The position numbers and the translations under genes were made by a program. From positions 794,001 through 858,000 of the forward strand of contig NZ_CP027218.1 in the NCBI RefSeq assembly GCF_004124275.1: 64,000 nt of DNA, read 5' to 3'. Shown here piece after piece: positions 1 to 9,182 of this stretch. The notes beneath the pieces are model-generated. The model was not told where the DNA came from, ran no database searches, and saw only the letters and a list, made by a program, of their open reading frames with translations. Each line of letters opens with the position of its first letter. Positions within the stretch are counted from its first letter, which is position 1. This DNA comes from Pseudomonas sp. DTU12.3 (GTDB lineage: Bacteria; Pseudomonadota; Gammaproteobacteria; Pseudomonadales; Pseudomonadaceae).

Positions 1-53
1 GCTCCCACATTGGAAATACGTTCCCCTGTAGGAGCCAGCCTGCTGGCGATGAG
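1..53. repeat. Fragments of two intergenic repeat families
   Basis: Bases 1-22 look like the end of a GCTCCCACATTGGAA-type REP unit, the same family as 25909-25975 and 40859-40933. Bases 25-53 (TGTAGGAGCCAGCCTGCTGG...) resemble another common Pseudomonas intergenic repeat. The left part lies outside the window, so the full element cannot be seen. No gene is visible in 1-196. Confidence 0.5.
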
Positions 54-196
54 ATCCGCTCAAGCACTGTAATTCCCACGGGGGAAACGGTGCACAAACC
101 CCACTGACTTCTCCTACAGCTTCTACAGAAGCCATGAACTGTGCCGCGTCCAGCCCCGATGCTAGTTTGCCTGACGACTTCGGAGGGCAACGCTTG

Positions 197-529
197 ATGA
201 TCAACAAGGCTGCAACACTGGCTGTTTTTTCATGGGTTTTATCGGGTTGCGGCAGTGCCCTGACCGTGCTGCAGGACGACGCCGACGTTGCCCGCGACAT
301 GCGCAAGCAAAAAACCTACTGCCAATCCATTCCGCGCATCTACAGCGGGCTGGCCTATGACTTCTGCGTATTGAACGCGCCTCCCGACCCGTCGGGCTTC
401 CTGGTGCCTTTCGTGTTGCTGGACCTGCCGCTGTCCGGGGTTTTCGACACTGTCTCGCTGCCGTACACGCTTTATCGGCAGATCGAAGATGGCAATCTGA
501 ATATTTACTGGCGTTCAGGTGGTTACTGA
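197..529 (+). CDS. YceK/YidQ-family small lipoprotein
   Basis: This encodes a 110-residue putative lipoprotein. The N-terminus is a short hydrophobic signal ending in a lipobox (LSGC, Cys near residue 20), so the protein should be lipidated and membrane-anchored. The rest, with a Tyr-Ser-Gly-Leu stretch and a PLSGVFDTVSLPYTLYRQ segment, fits the YceK/YidQ (DUF1375) family, whose role is poorly known. I chose the ATG at 197 because GGAGGG at about 182-187 is a good ribosome site and the signal peptide begins there. An in-frame ATG at 134 would bury the signal. It stands alone before the LPS operon. Confidence 0.75.
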   Translation: MINKAATLAVFSWVLSGCGSALTVLQDDADVARDMRKQKTYCQSIPRIYSGLAYDFCVLNAPPDPSGFLVPFVLLDLPLSGVFDTVSLPYTLYRQIEDGNLNIYWRSGGY

Positions 530-603
530 GGTTACGAGCGGCTTTTCACCGAGCCGTTCACCCTGGGGCAATTCGCACAGGGTCATTCCCACCATGTTTA
601 CGC

Positions 604-609
604 TATAAT
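604..609 (+). promoter_or_regulatory. Candidate sigma-70 -10 box upstream of the LPS core operon
   Basis: A perfect TATAAT lies at 604-609, about 95 bases before the carbamoyltransferase start. The -35 position (around 581-586, GGTCAT) is poor, so the call rests on the -10 alone. The 172-base gap holds no other gene. Confidence 0.35.
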
Positions 610-701
610 CCCGCCCTTTAGCTGTCTCTCGCCCGGTGCGAGGGCACATCAATTTTCAAGGCGCATCGCGCCTGCATGCAGACTAAAGAGGCTAGACCCC
701 T

Positions 702-2459
702 GTGGCATTGACGATTCTTGGCCTGTCCGGCGCCCTTAGCCATGATCCCTCAGCAGCCTTGTACATTGACGGCAAGCTGGTGGCGGCGGCTGAAGAAGAG
801 CGCTTCGTACGCGATAAACATGCAAAGAACCGCATGCCCTACGAATCGGCGAAGTTCTGCCTGGAGCAGGCTGGCATCAAGCCGTCCGACGTCGACGTGG
901 TAGCGATTCCGTTCGCGCCGATCAGCCTGTTCGGCGAGGCTCGCTGGCACTACGCCAAGCGTTACTGGTACGCCCCGGATCGCGCCCTCGATGCGATCCT
1001 GATGGGCAACCGTCGCTACAAGCGCTATCGCAACAAGATCGTCTGGTGCCTTGAGCAACTGGGTTTCGATCCGAAAAAGATCAAGATCGAACCGGTCGAG
1101 CACCACTTGGCTCACGCCTCCAGCGCCTACCACTGCTCGGGTTTCAAAGAGAAAACCGCGATCCTCGGCATCGACGGCAAGGGTGAGTACGCCACGACCT
1201 TCTTCGGTTATGGCGAAAACGGCAAGATCCACAAGATCAAGGAATTCTTCGATCCGGACTCCCTCGGCGGCCTGTACGGCGCGATCACCGAGTTCCTCGG
1301 TTTCGAGATGCTCGACGGCGAGTTCAAGGTCATGGGCATGGCGCCGTACGGCGACGCCAGCAAATATGACTTCTCGCGTCTGGCCTCGTTCGAGAACGGC
1401 GAACTGGTGATCAACACCGACTACGCCAACGTGATCGGCCTGCGTCGCTACAAAGAGAAGGGCAAGGGCTTCTACTTCTCGCCGAAGCTGATCGAATGGC
1501 TGGGGCCGAAACGCGAAGGCGACATCGCTGACGAACCGTACATCCACTACGCCGCGAGCATGCAAGCGCTGTTCGAGAAGATCTCGCTGCAGATGATCGA
1601 CCACTACCTGGGCGACATCCTCAAGGAAACCGGCAAGCTCGCGTTCGCTGGCGGCTGTGCGTTGAACGTCAAGCTGAACCAGAAAATCATCGCCCGCGAT
1701 GACGTCAAAGAGCTGTTCGTACAGCCGGCGTCCGGCGATGCCGGCACCGCTGTTGGCGCTGCCGCTTACGTGTCGCACGCCCGTGGCGTGCCGGTCGAGA
1801 AGATGGAACACGTCTACCTCGGCCCGTCGTACAGCAACGAAGACGTGATCGCCGCGTGCGCCCGTCACGAGAACAAGCCAACCTGGCGCAAGCTCGACAA
1901 CATGCCGGAGCAGATCGCCAAGATCATGGTCGATGGCAACCCGGTGGCCTGGTTCCAGGGCCGCATGGAGTTCGGTCCGCGCGCATTGGGTGGTCGTTCG
2001 ATCATCGGTTGCCCGAGCATTGCCGGTGTGGCTGACCGCATCAACCACCAGATCAAGTTCCGCGAGCGCTGGAGGCCTTTCTGCCCGTCGATGCTCGACA
2101 CCGTTGCGCCACAGATGATCAAGATCGATCACCCGGCGCCGTTCATGACCTTCACCTTCGAAGTGTCGGACGAGTGGAAAACCCGCGTACCGGAAGTCGT
2201 CCATGAAGACGGCACTTCCCGTGCCCAGGTGCTCAAGCGCGAATACAACCCGCGCTACTACGACATGATGAAAGCGCTCGAAGTCCTCACCGGCAACGGC
2301 GTGTCGCTGAACACCTCGCTCAACCGTCGTGGCGAACCGATGATCTGCTCGCCGACTGACGCGCTGAACATGTTCTTCGGCTCCGATCTGCAGTACCTGA
2401 TCATGGAAGACATTCTGGTGGTCAAAGAGGGCGCAAACGCTTATGACTCGCTCGGCTGA
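702..2459 (+). CDS. wapO: Carbamoyltransferase of the LPS core (NodU/CmcH family)
   Basis: This 585-residue enzyme belongs to the NodU/CmcH O-carbamoyltransferases, which use carbamoyl phosphate and ATP to carbamoylate sugars. The N-terminal Kae1-like domain starts GLSGALSHDPSAAL and has the metal-binding EHHLAH motif at 133-138. The C-terminal half has the family signature MEFGPRALGGRSI. Position next to wapH and mig-14 matches the P. aeruginosa gene thought to carbamoylate core heptose. The start is GTG at 702, preceded by AAAGAGG at 685-691. It overlaps wapH by 17 bases. The function as a core heptose carbamoyltransferase is inferred from family and context. Confidence 0.87.
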   Translation: MALTILGLSGALSHDPSAALYIDGKLVAAAEEERFVRDKHAKNRMPYESAKFCLEQAGIKPSDVDVVAIPFAPISLFGEARWHYAKRYWYAPDRALDAILMGNRRYKRYRNKIVWCLEQLGFDPKKIKIEPVEHHLAHASSAYHCSGFKEKTAILGIDGKGEYATTFFGYGENGKIHKIKEFFDPDSLGGLYGAITEFLGFEMLDGEFKVMGMAPYGDASKYDFSRLASFENGELVINTDYANVIGLRRYKEKGKGFYFSPKLIEWLGPKREGDIADEPYIHYAASMQALFEKISLQMIDHYLGDILKETGKLAFAGGCALNVKLNQKIIARDDVKELFVQPASGDAGTAVGAAAYVSHARGVPVEKMEHVYLGPSYSNEDVIAACARHENKPTWRKLDNMPEQIAKIMVDGNPVAWFQGRMEFGPRALGGRSIIGCPSIAGVADRINHQIKFRERWRPFCPSMLDTVAPQMIKIDHPAPFMTFTFEVSDEWKTRVPEVVHEDGTSRAQVLKREYNPRYYDMMKALEVLTGNGVSLNTSLNRRGEPMICSPTDALNMFFGSDLQYLIMEDILVVKEGANAYDSLG

Positions 2460-3573
2460 ACGCCATGTGCTGCAGTTCTGTCACGGCTATGACGGGCCGT
2501 TCCTCGACTGCGCACGGCAGTACGCCAGCCTGTTCGCGGGCACCGGTTATCGGGTGACCACGGTCTTTCTGACCGGGGCCGCTGATAGCGAGGTGGCTGC
2601 GGCGTGTGCCTCCGATGAAGTGTTGTTCATGGAATACAGCTCCAAGGCCATTCGTGGCCTGAAGCTGGGCGCAATCGGCGATCTGCGCAAGATCGCCGCT
2701 TCACGCAATTTCAGTTTCTGCATCGCCCATCGCTTCAAGCCGATCTACATCGCCTTGCTCGGCACTTCGCTGCCGGTGATTGGCGTGCACCACGCGTTTG
2801 AGGATTACAAACGCGGTACGCGCAAGCTGTTCGCGCACATTTTCCGCAAGCGCCTGAGCCTGCTTGGCGTGTCCGATGCGGTGCGCGACGACATGCGTCG
2901 TTGCCTGCCGAAGTGGCCGCAAGAGCGGATTCAGACGCTGTATAACCGGATCGATGTGCAGGCTTTGCAGTTCAGCCAGGTGTCGGCCCGTGAAGCCCGC
3001 GAGACCCTCGGTCTGGCGGCGGATGCATGGATTGTCGGCAACGTCGGTCGGCTGCATCCGGACAAGGATCAGGCAACCTTGCTGCACGGTTTTGCGGCGG
3101 CGTTGCCGGGTTTGCCGGGTAACAGTCAACTGGTAATTCTGGGCAAGGGCCGTCTCGAACAGGATCTCAAAGAGCTGGCGCGCGAGCTGGGTATCGGCGA
3201 TCGCGTGCTGTTCCTCGGTCAGGTGCCGGACGCGCGCAATTACTTCCGCGCCTTTGATGTCTTTGCACTGAGTTCCGATCATGAGCCGTTTGGCATGGTT
3301 CTGCTGGAGGCCATGGCCGCCGGCGTGCCACTGCTTGCCACGGCGTGCGGTGGGGCCAAAGAAGTGGTCGAAGGCGTGGGTATTCTGTTCCCGCTGGGCG
3401 ATGCCCAACACCTTGCGCAAGGCCTGCAACATCTGGCCGGAATGGATGATCAGCAGCGCCTGCAGTGCGCCGAAATGATGCTTGATCGCCTGCGTGAGCG
3501 TTTCTCCGACCGCGCGGTGCGCGACACCTTCTGGCATCTGCCGCAAGTTACCGATCTGGCACCGAGGGGCTGA
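2443..3573 (+). CDS. wapH: LPS core glycosyltransferase, GT4 family (WapH-like)
   Basis: This is a 376-residue glycosyltransferase of the GT4/GT-B fold. The C-terminal nucleotide-sugar half shows VGNVGRLHPDKDQATLL near residue 198 and the EX7E-type segment EPFGMVLLEAMAAGVPLLAT near residue 281. It starts inside the end of the carbamoyltransferase gene and its stop overlaps the ATG of mig-14 by one base, so translation is probably coupled. Order and family match P. aeruginosa wapH, an outer-core hexose transferase. The exact sugar cannot be read from the sequence. It is related to ssg at 5911. Confidence 0.85.
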   Translation: MTRSAERHVLQFCHGYDGPFLDCARQYASLFAGTGYRVTTVFLTGAADSEVAAACASDEVLFMEYSSKAIRGLKLGAIGDLRKIAASRNFSFCIAHRFKPIYIALLGTSLPVIGVHHAFEDYKRGTRKLFAHIFRKRLSLLGVSDAVRDDMRRCLPKWPQERIQTLYNRIDVQALQFSQVSAREARETLGLAADAWIVGNVGRLHPDKDQATLLHGFAAALPGLPGNSQLVILGKGRLEQDLKELARELGIGDRVLFLGQVPDARNYFRAFDVFALSSDHEPFGMVLLEAMAAGVPLLATACGGAKEVVEGVGILFPLGDAQHLAQGLQHLAGMDDQQRLQCAEMMLDRLRERFSDRAVRDTFWHLPQVTDLAPRG

Positions 3574-4469
3574 TGCTCAACCGATTTCAAGGCTGGCGTG
3601 AACGTGGCTGGTCGCCTGTCGACGCCTCGACCTATGCAACCGCCTGGCAGCGTTTTGGCGGCAGCGTCGCGACTCACCCGTTGGTGGTCGAGCGTCTGGC
3701 TTATCTCGCCGGCATCCCTGTGCGCTATCTGGCCTGGGAGCGACAGGGCGAGATCAAAGCGGCAATCCCGACCTGGGGCCGCGATCTGGCGCTGTCCAAG
3801 GATGTGCTCAAGCGCAACGGCAAAAAAGGCCTGTTCGATCTCGGCAACGCCGAGTTGATCCTGCCGGCCGCTGCCGATGCTCAGGCGCCGCTGCGCCATC
3901 GCGCACGCTATTTGTCTGCCCTCAACGAAAGCCGTTTCAGCGGCATGAAGTTGCAGACCGAACAACTGGCCATGGCCCGTACCCCGGAAGAACTGTCGAA
4001 GAAGTTTCGCTACAACCAGCGCCGCGAATTGCGTCTGCTCGAAGAGGCGGGCGGCGTGGTGCGTGCAGTCAGCGAGTTCTCCAGCGCCGAACTGGCCGCC
4101 ATCTACTGCGATCTGTTTCAGCGCCGTTGGGGTTTCCCGGCCACAGGCGCGGCACGCATGGCAGAAGTCGTCGAACTGTTGCGCGAGCTGTTGATCGGCT
4201 CGGTGATCTTCCTCAACGATGCTCCGATCGCGATTCAACTGGTGTACCGCGTCGAGGCGTCGGAGTGGATCAGCGTCGAATACATCAATGGCGGCGTCGA
4301 CCCTGAAACCCGCGAATTCAGCCCCGGCAGCGTATTGAGCTTCCTCAACACGCAAAGCGCCTGGGAACACGCGCGAGCGCTGGACAAACCGTTGCGCTTT
4401 TCCTTCGGTCGCGCCGACCGTGAATACAAGGATCGCTGGTGCAATCCTGTGCCGGTGTTCACCGTATGA
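3573..4469 (+). CDS. mig-14: Mig-14 family protein (GNAT/FemAB-like)
   Basis: This 298-residue protein resembles Mig-14, linked in Salmonella and P. aeruginosa to survival under cationic antimicrobial peptides. The middle and C-terminal parts (about 110-290) have the FemAB/GNAT-like pattern, including KKFRYNQRRELRLLEE and LRFSFGRADREYKDRW, typical of enzymes moving an acyl or aminoacyl group. The start ATG at 3573 shares a base with the wapH stop, and the end overlaps dnpA as ATGA. Its place in a core operon suggests it modifies or supports the LPS surface. The substrate is unknown. Confidence 0.83.
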   Translation: MLNRFQGWRERGWSPVDASTYATAWQRFGGSVATHPLVVERLAYLAGIPVRYLAWERQGEIKAAIPTWGRDLALSKDVLKRNGKKGLFDLGNAELILPAAADAQAPLRHRARYLSALNESRFSGMKLQTEQLAMARTPEELSKKFRYNQRRELRLLEEAGGVVRAVSEFSSAELAAIYCDLFQRRWGFPATGAARMAEVVELLRELLIGSVIFLNDAPIAIQLVYRVEASEWISVEYINGGVDPETREFSPGSVLSFLNTQSAWEHARALDKPLRFSFGRADREYKDRWCNPVPVFTV

Positions 4470-5914
4470 GCCAGCCCATGAGCCGCAAACAGCAACTGCT
4501 CAAGCGCCATCGGCGCAACAAACGTGTCGGCCTGCTGATTGCGCTGATCGTGTTGATCGTGATCGGCGTGCTGGTGGCCTGGTGGTTGCCGCTGGTACTG
4601 GCAGTGATCGGCTGGATCGCCCATGAAGCGTGGTTCGCCGATCATTTGTTCTATTCGCCGAAAGACGATTACCAGTACAGCTTCCCGCCGTTTACGCCAC
4701 AGCCAAAAGTGCACCTCAACGGTGAGCAACTGCGCCTGGATGAAGGCGTGATGGTGATGGATGACGCCACGCTGATTCTGGCGTTGCGAGTCAAAAGCAC
4801 CTGGCTGGGACGCTTCTTCGATCCTCGTGTCGAGCTGACGGGCGGCCCGAATCCGGACGCACAAGCTTTTGAGCGTGGGGTTAACGGCCTGCGCTATCTG
4901 AACCTCAGCGGTCAGGCACAGGCCTTGTCGCAAGGCTCGCTGCGTTTGCGCGGGCGTTTTTGCCGCGTCTCTGGCGAACCGGTGTTGTGGGCGCTGGAGC
5001 AAACCGATTATCGCCGTCAGCGGGTCTTGGTGATCGCACCGCACGCCGACGACGCCGAACTGGCAGCCTTCGGGTTGTACAGCCAGGCAGACGAAGCCTG
5101 GATTGTCACCCTGACCGCCGGCGAAATCGAAGCCGAACACTATCAGCAGATGGGCCTGAACAAGGTCGAAGCGGCGCGGCTCAAGGGCCGATTGCGCGCC
5201 TGGGACAGCCTCGCCGTGCCGCGCTGGGCCGGCGTGCCGACGGAAAACTGCGTGCAGCTGGGCTATTTCTGTCTGCAACTGGCAGCGATGCAGGCTGCAC
5301 CGAATCAAGCGATTGGTTCACGCGAAGCGGATCTGGACGATACCCGTCTGTTCCGTCAGTTGAATCCGTTCACCTTGCCGGGCGACGTCGATGGCGCACC
5401 GACCTGGAACAATTTGCTGGCCGACCTGCGCGAAGTGTTGCTGCGTGCACGTCCTGACGTGATCGTGCTGCCGCACCCGACGCTGGATCCGCATCCCGAC
5501 CATATCTGTAGCCAGCAAGCTGTGTTGCAAGTGCTGGGCAGTCTCGACTGGCAGCCGACGCTGCTCGGTTACGCCAACCATCTGCATGACAATGATCGCT
5601 GGCCCATGGGCAACGCCGGTGAGGGCATCGCGCTGCCACCGGCCTTCGACGCCGCCGTACCGATGCAGCCGTTGTGTTTGCCGCTGACCCTTGCGCAGCA
5701 ACGCGACAAGGCCATGGCGCTGGGCATGATGCATGACTTGCAGCCGCCAGCACCGTTCAAGCGCCGTTTGCGTCGCTTGATTCAACGCGTGCTGGCCGGG
5801 CGTGCGCCGTCGGTGTACGGCGAGAACGAGTTCTTTCGAAAAGCGGTCCGACGCCAGGAATTACTCTGGCTGCTGAAACCGGGTGAATCAGGCGTGAATC
5901 GGGGAGATTTATGA
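4466..5914 (+). CDS. dnpA: PIG-L/LmbE-family de-N-acetylase (DnpA-like)
   Basis: This encodes 482 residues: a basic N-terminus (RKQQLLKRHRRNKR), one or two hydrophobic segments (about 22-55) for inner-membrane anchoring, a beta-rich middle, and a PIG-L/LmbE zinc deacetylase domain. The metal-binding motif APHADDAELAAFG is near residue 190, and a second cluster, LPHPTLDPHPDH, is near residue 335. P. aeruginosa DnpA, in the same position, is a de-N-acetylase of the LPS cluster linked to antibiotic persistence. I chose ATG 4466 because it forms an ATGA overlap with mig-14. An upstream in-frame start at 4439 lacks a ribosome site. Confidence 0.85.
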   Translation: MSQPMSRKQQLLKRHRRNKRVGLLIALIVLIVIGVLVAWWLPLVLAVIGWIAHEAWFADHLFYSPKDDYQYSFPPFTPQPKVHLNGEQLRLDEGVMVMDDATLILALRVKSTWLGRFFDPRVELTGGPNPDAQAFERGVNGLRYLNLSGQAQALSQGSLRLRGRFCRVSGEPVLWALEQTDYRRQRVLVIAPHADDAELAAFGLYSQADEAWIVTLTAGEIEAEHYQQMGLNKVEAARLKGRLRAWDSLAVPRWAGVPTENCVQLGYFCLQLAAMQAAPNQAIGSREADLDDTRLFRQLNPFTLPGDVDGAPTWNNLLADLREVLLRARPDVIVLPHPTLDPHPDHICSQQAVLQVLGSLDWQPTLLGYANHLHDNDRWPMGNAGEGIALPPAFDAAVPMQPLCLPLTLAQQRDKAMALGMMHDLQPPAPFKRRLRRLIQRVLAGRAPSVYGENEFFRKAVRRQELLWLLKPGESGVNRGDL

Positions 5915-7065
5915 GTCAACGGTCAAAGGTTCTGCAGCTGCAGCCCGATTACAACGTCAAAGCCCATGATTTCGCCGACCTTGCCGAGCAGATCGTCAAG
6001 GCATTGCCTTCGGATCGCTATGAGATCACGGCGGCGTTCCTGCGCGGCAAACCCGCGCCTGGTGAGCCGGTCAGCCGCGCCGATCGTTCGGTGTATTTCG
6101 AGTTTTCCGACAAGTCCCTCAAAGGCATGCGCCTGCGGGCGATGTGGGAACTGTACAAGTTCTGCCGACGGGAAAAGTTCGACGTAGTCATCTGCAACCG
6201 CTTCAAACCGGTGAACATGATGCTTACCCTGAACCGCTGGTTGAAGGTGCCGCTGTGCATTGGCATCTCCCACGGTTTCGGCGAGTACGACCGCTTCTAC
6301 CGCCGCCGCCAGACTCAACGCCTGATTGATCGGCACTGGCGCTTCGTCGGTGTCTCGCCTGCGGTCAAACAGTACCTGCTGGACTGCGATTGCGGTTTCA
6401 CCGACCAGAATACTTACGCCATCACCAACGCCATCGACATCGAACAGGCCGAAGGCTTGCAACACAGCCGCGAAAAGGCACGTGAGCTACTCGGTATCGA
6501 TCCGAATGTGCGCCTGATCGGCGCGCTGGGGCGACTGGTTTCGGTCAAGGGTCACACCTATCTGTTGCAGGCATTTGCCGCGCTCAAGGACAAATACCCG
6601 AACACGCAGTTGGCGATCATCGGTGCCGGGCGCCTGCAAGCGCCGCTGGCTGCCGAGATCGAAAAACTGAGTTTGAGCGGTCGCGCACATCTGCTGGGTT
6701 TCAAGGAAAACGCGCTGCAATACGTGCGCGCGTTTGATATCTGGACGATGCCGTCGCTGGCCGAAGGTCTCGGTCTGGCGTTGCTGGAAGGCATGAGCGG
6801 ACATTTGCCGGTGATCGCCTCGAACGTGCCGGCGATGGTGCCGCTGATCGAAGGCGCCGGCGGTCTGGCGATTACGCCCAAGGATGTGCCGAGTATTGTC
6901 GCGGCGCTGGATCAGTACCTTGCGCTGACCGATGACGAACTCAAGGCCAAGGGCGAACAGTCCTACCGCTATCTGCAGGACCAACATGACATCGAGGTGT
7001 TCCGTCAGGAGTACCTCGACCTGATCGACTCAGGCCTGGCACAGGCTCGCAAGGAGCAGCCATGA
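5911..7065 (+). CDS. ssg: LPS core glycosyltransferase Ssg (GT4 family)
   Basis: This 384-residue GT-B enzyme has a nucleotide-sugar domain marked by GALGRLVSVKGHTYLLQAF near residue 210 and an EGLGLALLEGMSGHLPVIAS loop near residue 287. It overlaps dnpA and wapR by four bases (ATGA) at both ends, so all three are probably translated together. Ssg mutants in P. aeruginosa and P. alkylphenolia show altered LPS, motility and phage sensitivity. The donor and acceptor sugars are not determined by sequence. Confidence 0.85.
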   Translation: MSQRSKVLQLQPDYNVKAHDFADLAEQIVKALPSDRYEITAAFLRGKPAPGEPVSRADRSVYFEFSDKSLKGMRLRAMWELYKFCRREKFDVVICNRFKPVNMMLTLNRWLKVPLCIGISHGFGEYDRFYRRRQTQRLIDRHWRFVGVSPAVKQYLLDCDCGFTDQNTYAITNAIDIEQAEGLQHSREKARELLGIDPNVRLIGALGRLVSVKGHTYLLQAFAALKDKYPNTQLAIIGAGRLQAPLAAEIEKLSLSGRAHLLGFKENALQYVRAFDIWTMPSLAEGLGLALLEGMSGHLPVIASNVPAMVPLIEGAGGLAITPKDVPSIVAALDQYLALTDDELKAKGEQSYRYLQDQHDIEVFRQEYLDLIDSGLAQARKEQP

Positions 7066-7946
7066 GCGAAGCGAACGCCCTCGTCACCGTGATCATCGCC
7101 TCATACAACCACGGGCCATACATTGAGGAAAGCATCCTCAGTGTCATCAACCAGACCTACAAGAACATCGAACTGCTGGTGATCGATGACGGCTCGAACG
7201 ACGACAGCGTCGAGCGCATCAACGCCTTGCAGGCACAGTACGGTTTCGATTTTCGGGTGCAGCAGAATCAGGGCCTGACCAATACGCTCAACGGCGCCAT
7301 CGCGCGCGCCAAGGGCAGTCTGATTGTGCCGTTCGGTTCCGACGACATCATGTACCCGGAGCGCATCGCGGTTCAGGTGGCGTACATGGACGGCAAACCG
7401 GAAGTGGGGATTTGCGCCGGCAACATCGAATTGATGGACGCTGACGGCAATCTCTATCCGGAAAAACGTCAGCGTCGCGACGTGCCGTTCCGTCGTCTGG
7501 ATTTCGATGACATGTTTCTGGAGCGCAAACCGTATCCACCAGCACCGACTCTGATGATCCGCCGCGAGGCGCTGGACAAGGTTGGCGGGTTCGATCCGAC
7601 GATTCGTCTTGAGGATCTGTATATCGAGTTGAAGGTGACGCGTGCCGGTTATTTCATCGACGGCTTGAACATGGTCATGGCGCGCTACCGCAAGCACGCC
7701 ACCAACTCGTACAAGAACCACCGTTTCATGATCGAAAGCATCCTGCGTATCTACGCATTGTTCAGCGATCACCCGCTGTACGACGAAGTGCGTTACAAGG
7801 CGCTCAACTCGATGTTCCTCAAGACCGCCAACCGCAATCGCAAGTTGGCGTGGGAGCTGCTGAAGCAGATCCCGTTCAAGGCTTGGAACAAGAAGACCTG
7901 GCGCGGTCTTGGGCGGTTACTGTTTTCGCCGCAGGAAAAGAGCTGA
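7062..7946 (+). CDS. wapR: GT2 glycosyltransferase, WapR-like rhamnosyltransferase
   Basis: This 294-residue family 2 (GT-A) glycosyltransferase starts VTVIIASYNHGPYIEESI and has the nucleotide-binding VIDDGSNDDS and the metal-binding SDD (FGSDDIMYPERI, about residue 90). It is the last gene of the forward operon and overlaps ssg by ATGA. In P. aeruginosa the gene in this place, wapR, adds the L-rhamnose that forms the O-antigen attachment point, which fits the ligase gene nearby. Family is certain; the rhamnose specificity is inferred from position. Confidence 0.83.
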   Translation: MSEANALVTVIIASYNHGPYIEESILSVINQTYKNIELLVIDDGSNDDSVERINALQAQYGFDFRVQQNQGLTNTLNGAIARAKGSLIVPFGSDDIMYPERIAVQVAYMDGKPEVGICAGNIELMDADGNLYPEKRQRRDVPFRRLDFDDMFLERKPYPPAPTLMIRREALDKVGGFDPTIRLEDLYIELKVTRAGYFIDGLNMVMARYRKHATNSYKNHRFMIESILRIYALFSDHPLYDEVRYKALNSMFLKTANRNRKLAWELLKQIPFKAWNKKTWRGLGRLLFSPQEKS

Positions 7947-7953
7947 AACTGCG

Positions 7954-7979
7954 GTCGCCCGCGCTTAGCGGGCGACTTT
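7954..7979. terminator. Bidirectional hairpin between wapR and the acyltransferase gene
   Basis: GTCGCCCGC (7954-7962) and GCGGGCGAC (7968-7976) form a perfect 9-bp stem with a 5-base loop, then TTTC. It lies after wapR on the plus strand and overlaps the last codons of the convergent acyltransferase, so it could end transcription from both sides. The T-run is short. Confidence 0.6.
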
Positions 7980-9182
7980 CTCCGGGAGCTGCTTATCGCC
8001 TTTCTGGCGCGAGCGAATCCACTGCAGCATCTTCTTGCCGGCGGCCATGCCCGGCAACTCGATGTACAGAAAGCTCAGGCTGCTGATCAGAATCAGCAGG
8101 CACGTGCAGATCGCGATCAGCGGCAGATAGACATCCGCGTCCCGCGCGTCGAGATTCAGCAGCAGCGGCAGACGCTGCACCATCAGCCACAACACGAAAC
8201 CGTGCAGCAGATAGGTGCTGTAGCTGATCTCGCCGAGCCAGCGGATGCTGCGTGGCTTGAGCGCACCGAACAGGCTGTTGCCCGACGCCACGATCACGAA
8301 AAACAGTGACAGCAGGAACAGCGGCCCGGTCTTGAAGGCACGGTTGAACGCGGTGAACGCAATCACCAGCGCCAGTAACGCAATGATCGCCGCCAGAGGT
8401 GTACGACTCCACGCCACCAACGCCGGTCGGCGAATCCAGTACGCCGCCGCGATGCCGCCGAGAAAACTGGCGATGAAGTGCTTCTTCAGCGAATGCTCCC
8501 AACCGACCACTTGATACAGCACATAGATGCCGATCAGGCACAGCACCACTTGTATCCAGTTGCCGCGGTAGATGAAGACCATCCCGGCCAGCGGCAGCGC
8601 CAGATAGAAGAATACTTCATAGGCCAGCGTCCAGGTGACGTTGGAGATCAGCATGCCGGTTTGCGGATATTGGTTGATGTCGGGGCGGTCAAAAGTCAGC
8701 CACGCCATAATCTGTTTGAACAGGGCGCTGCCAGGCTCCTTCAGCTCCCAGTTCTGCAAATGGAACACGGTGACAAAGACAATCAGCATCAGCGGCAGGT
8801 ACAGCGGATAAAGTCGAAACACCCGCGAAATGCCAAACGCCAACCAATCGTGCTGACGCCCTTGGGTCAGCAGACGGTTCCAGAACAGAAATCCGGTGAT
8901 CATGAAAAACAGCGCAACGCTGCCCTGACCGATCATCGAGTAAAAGTTGCTGGGCGGAAATCCGAACTCTCCAGTGCGCAGAAAAATCCAGGTAATGACC
9001 GCGTGGTGCACGAAAACACCAAACGCCAGATAGCCACGCAAGCCATCAATGCTGGCATAGCGGCTTTCACCGGAATGCTGCAGATGGCGGGCGATTTTCG
9101 GCACGACGCGCAGCAATAGCGCGGCGGATACGATGGCCAGCGCATAGGCGGCCAACGCAATCAGGGGGTTAGTCTCGATCAT
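7965..9182 (-). CDS. Acyltransferase 3 family membrane protein (OafA/YrhL-like)
   Basis: This encodes a 405-residue integral membrane acyltransferase. After a first membrane helix it shows the family motif YASIDGLRGYLAFGVFVHHA (about 42-61), with the conserved Arg-Gly and the catalytic-type His, then FYSMIGQGSVALFFMITGFLFW. About ten hydrophobic helices follow. Such proteins O-acetylate sugars of LPS, exopolysaccharide or peptidoglycan. It is the second gene of a reverse pair, its start overlapping the ligase stop by one base, so it probably decorates LPS core or O-antigen. In P. aeruginosa, wapR and waaL are adjacent as I recall, so this gene looks like an addition. Confidence 0.85.
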   Translation of the reverse strand: MIETNPLIALAAYALAIVSAALLLRVVPKIARHLQHSGESRYASIDGLRGYLAFGVFVHHAVITWIFLRTGEFGFPPSNFYSMIGQGSVALFFMITGFLFWNRLLTQGRQHDWLAFGISRVFRLYPLYLPLMLIVFVTVFHLQNWELKEPGSALFKQIMAWLTFDRPDINQYPQTGMLISNVTWTLAYEVFFYLALPLAGMVFIYRGNWIQVVLCLIGIYVLYQVVGWEHSLKKHFIASFLGGIAAAYWIRRPALVAWSRTPLAAIIALLALVIAFTAFNRAFKTGPLFLLSLFFVIVASGNSLFGALKPRSIRWLGEISYSTYLLHGFVLWLMVQRLPLLLNLDARDADVYLPLIAICTCLLILISSLSFLYIELPGMAAGKKMLQWIRSRQKGDKQLPEKVAR

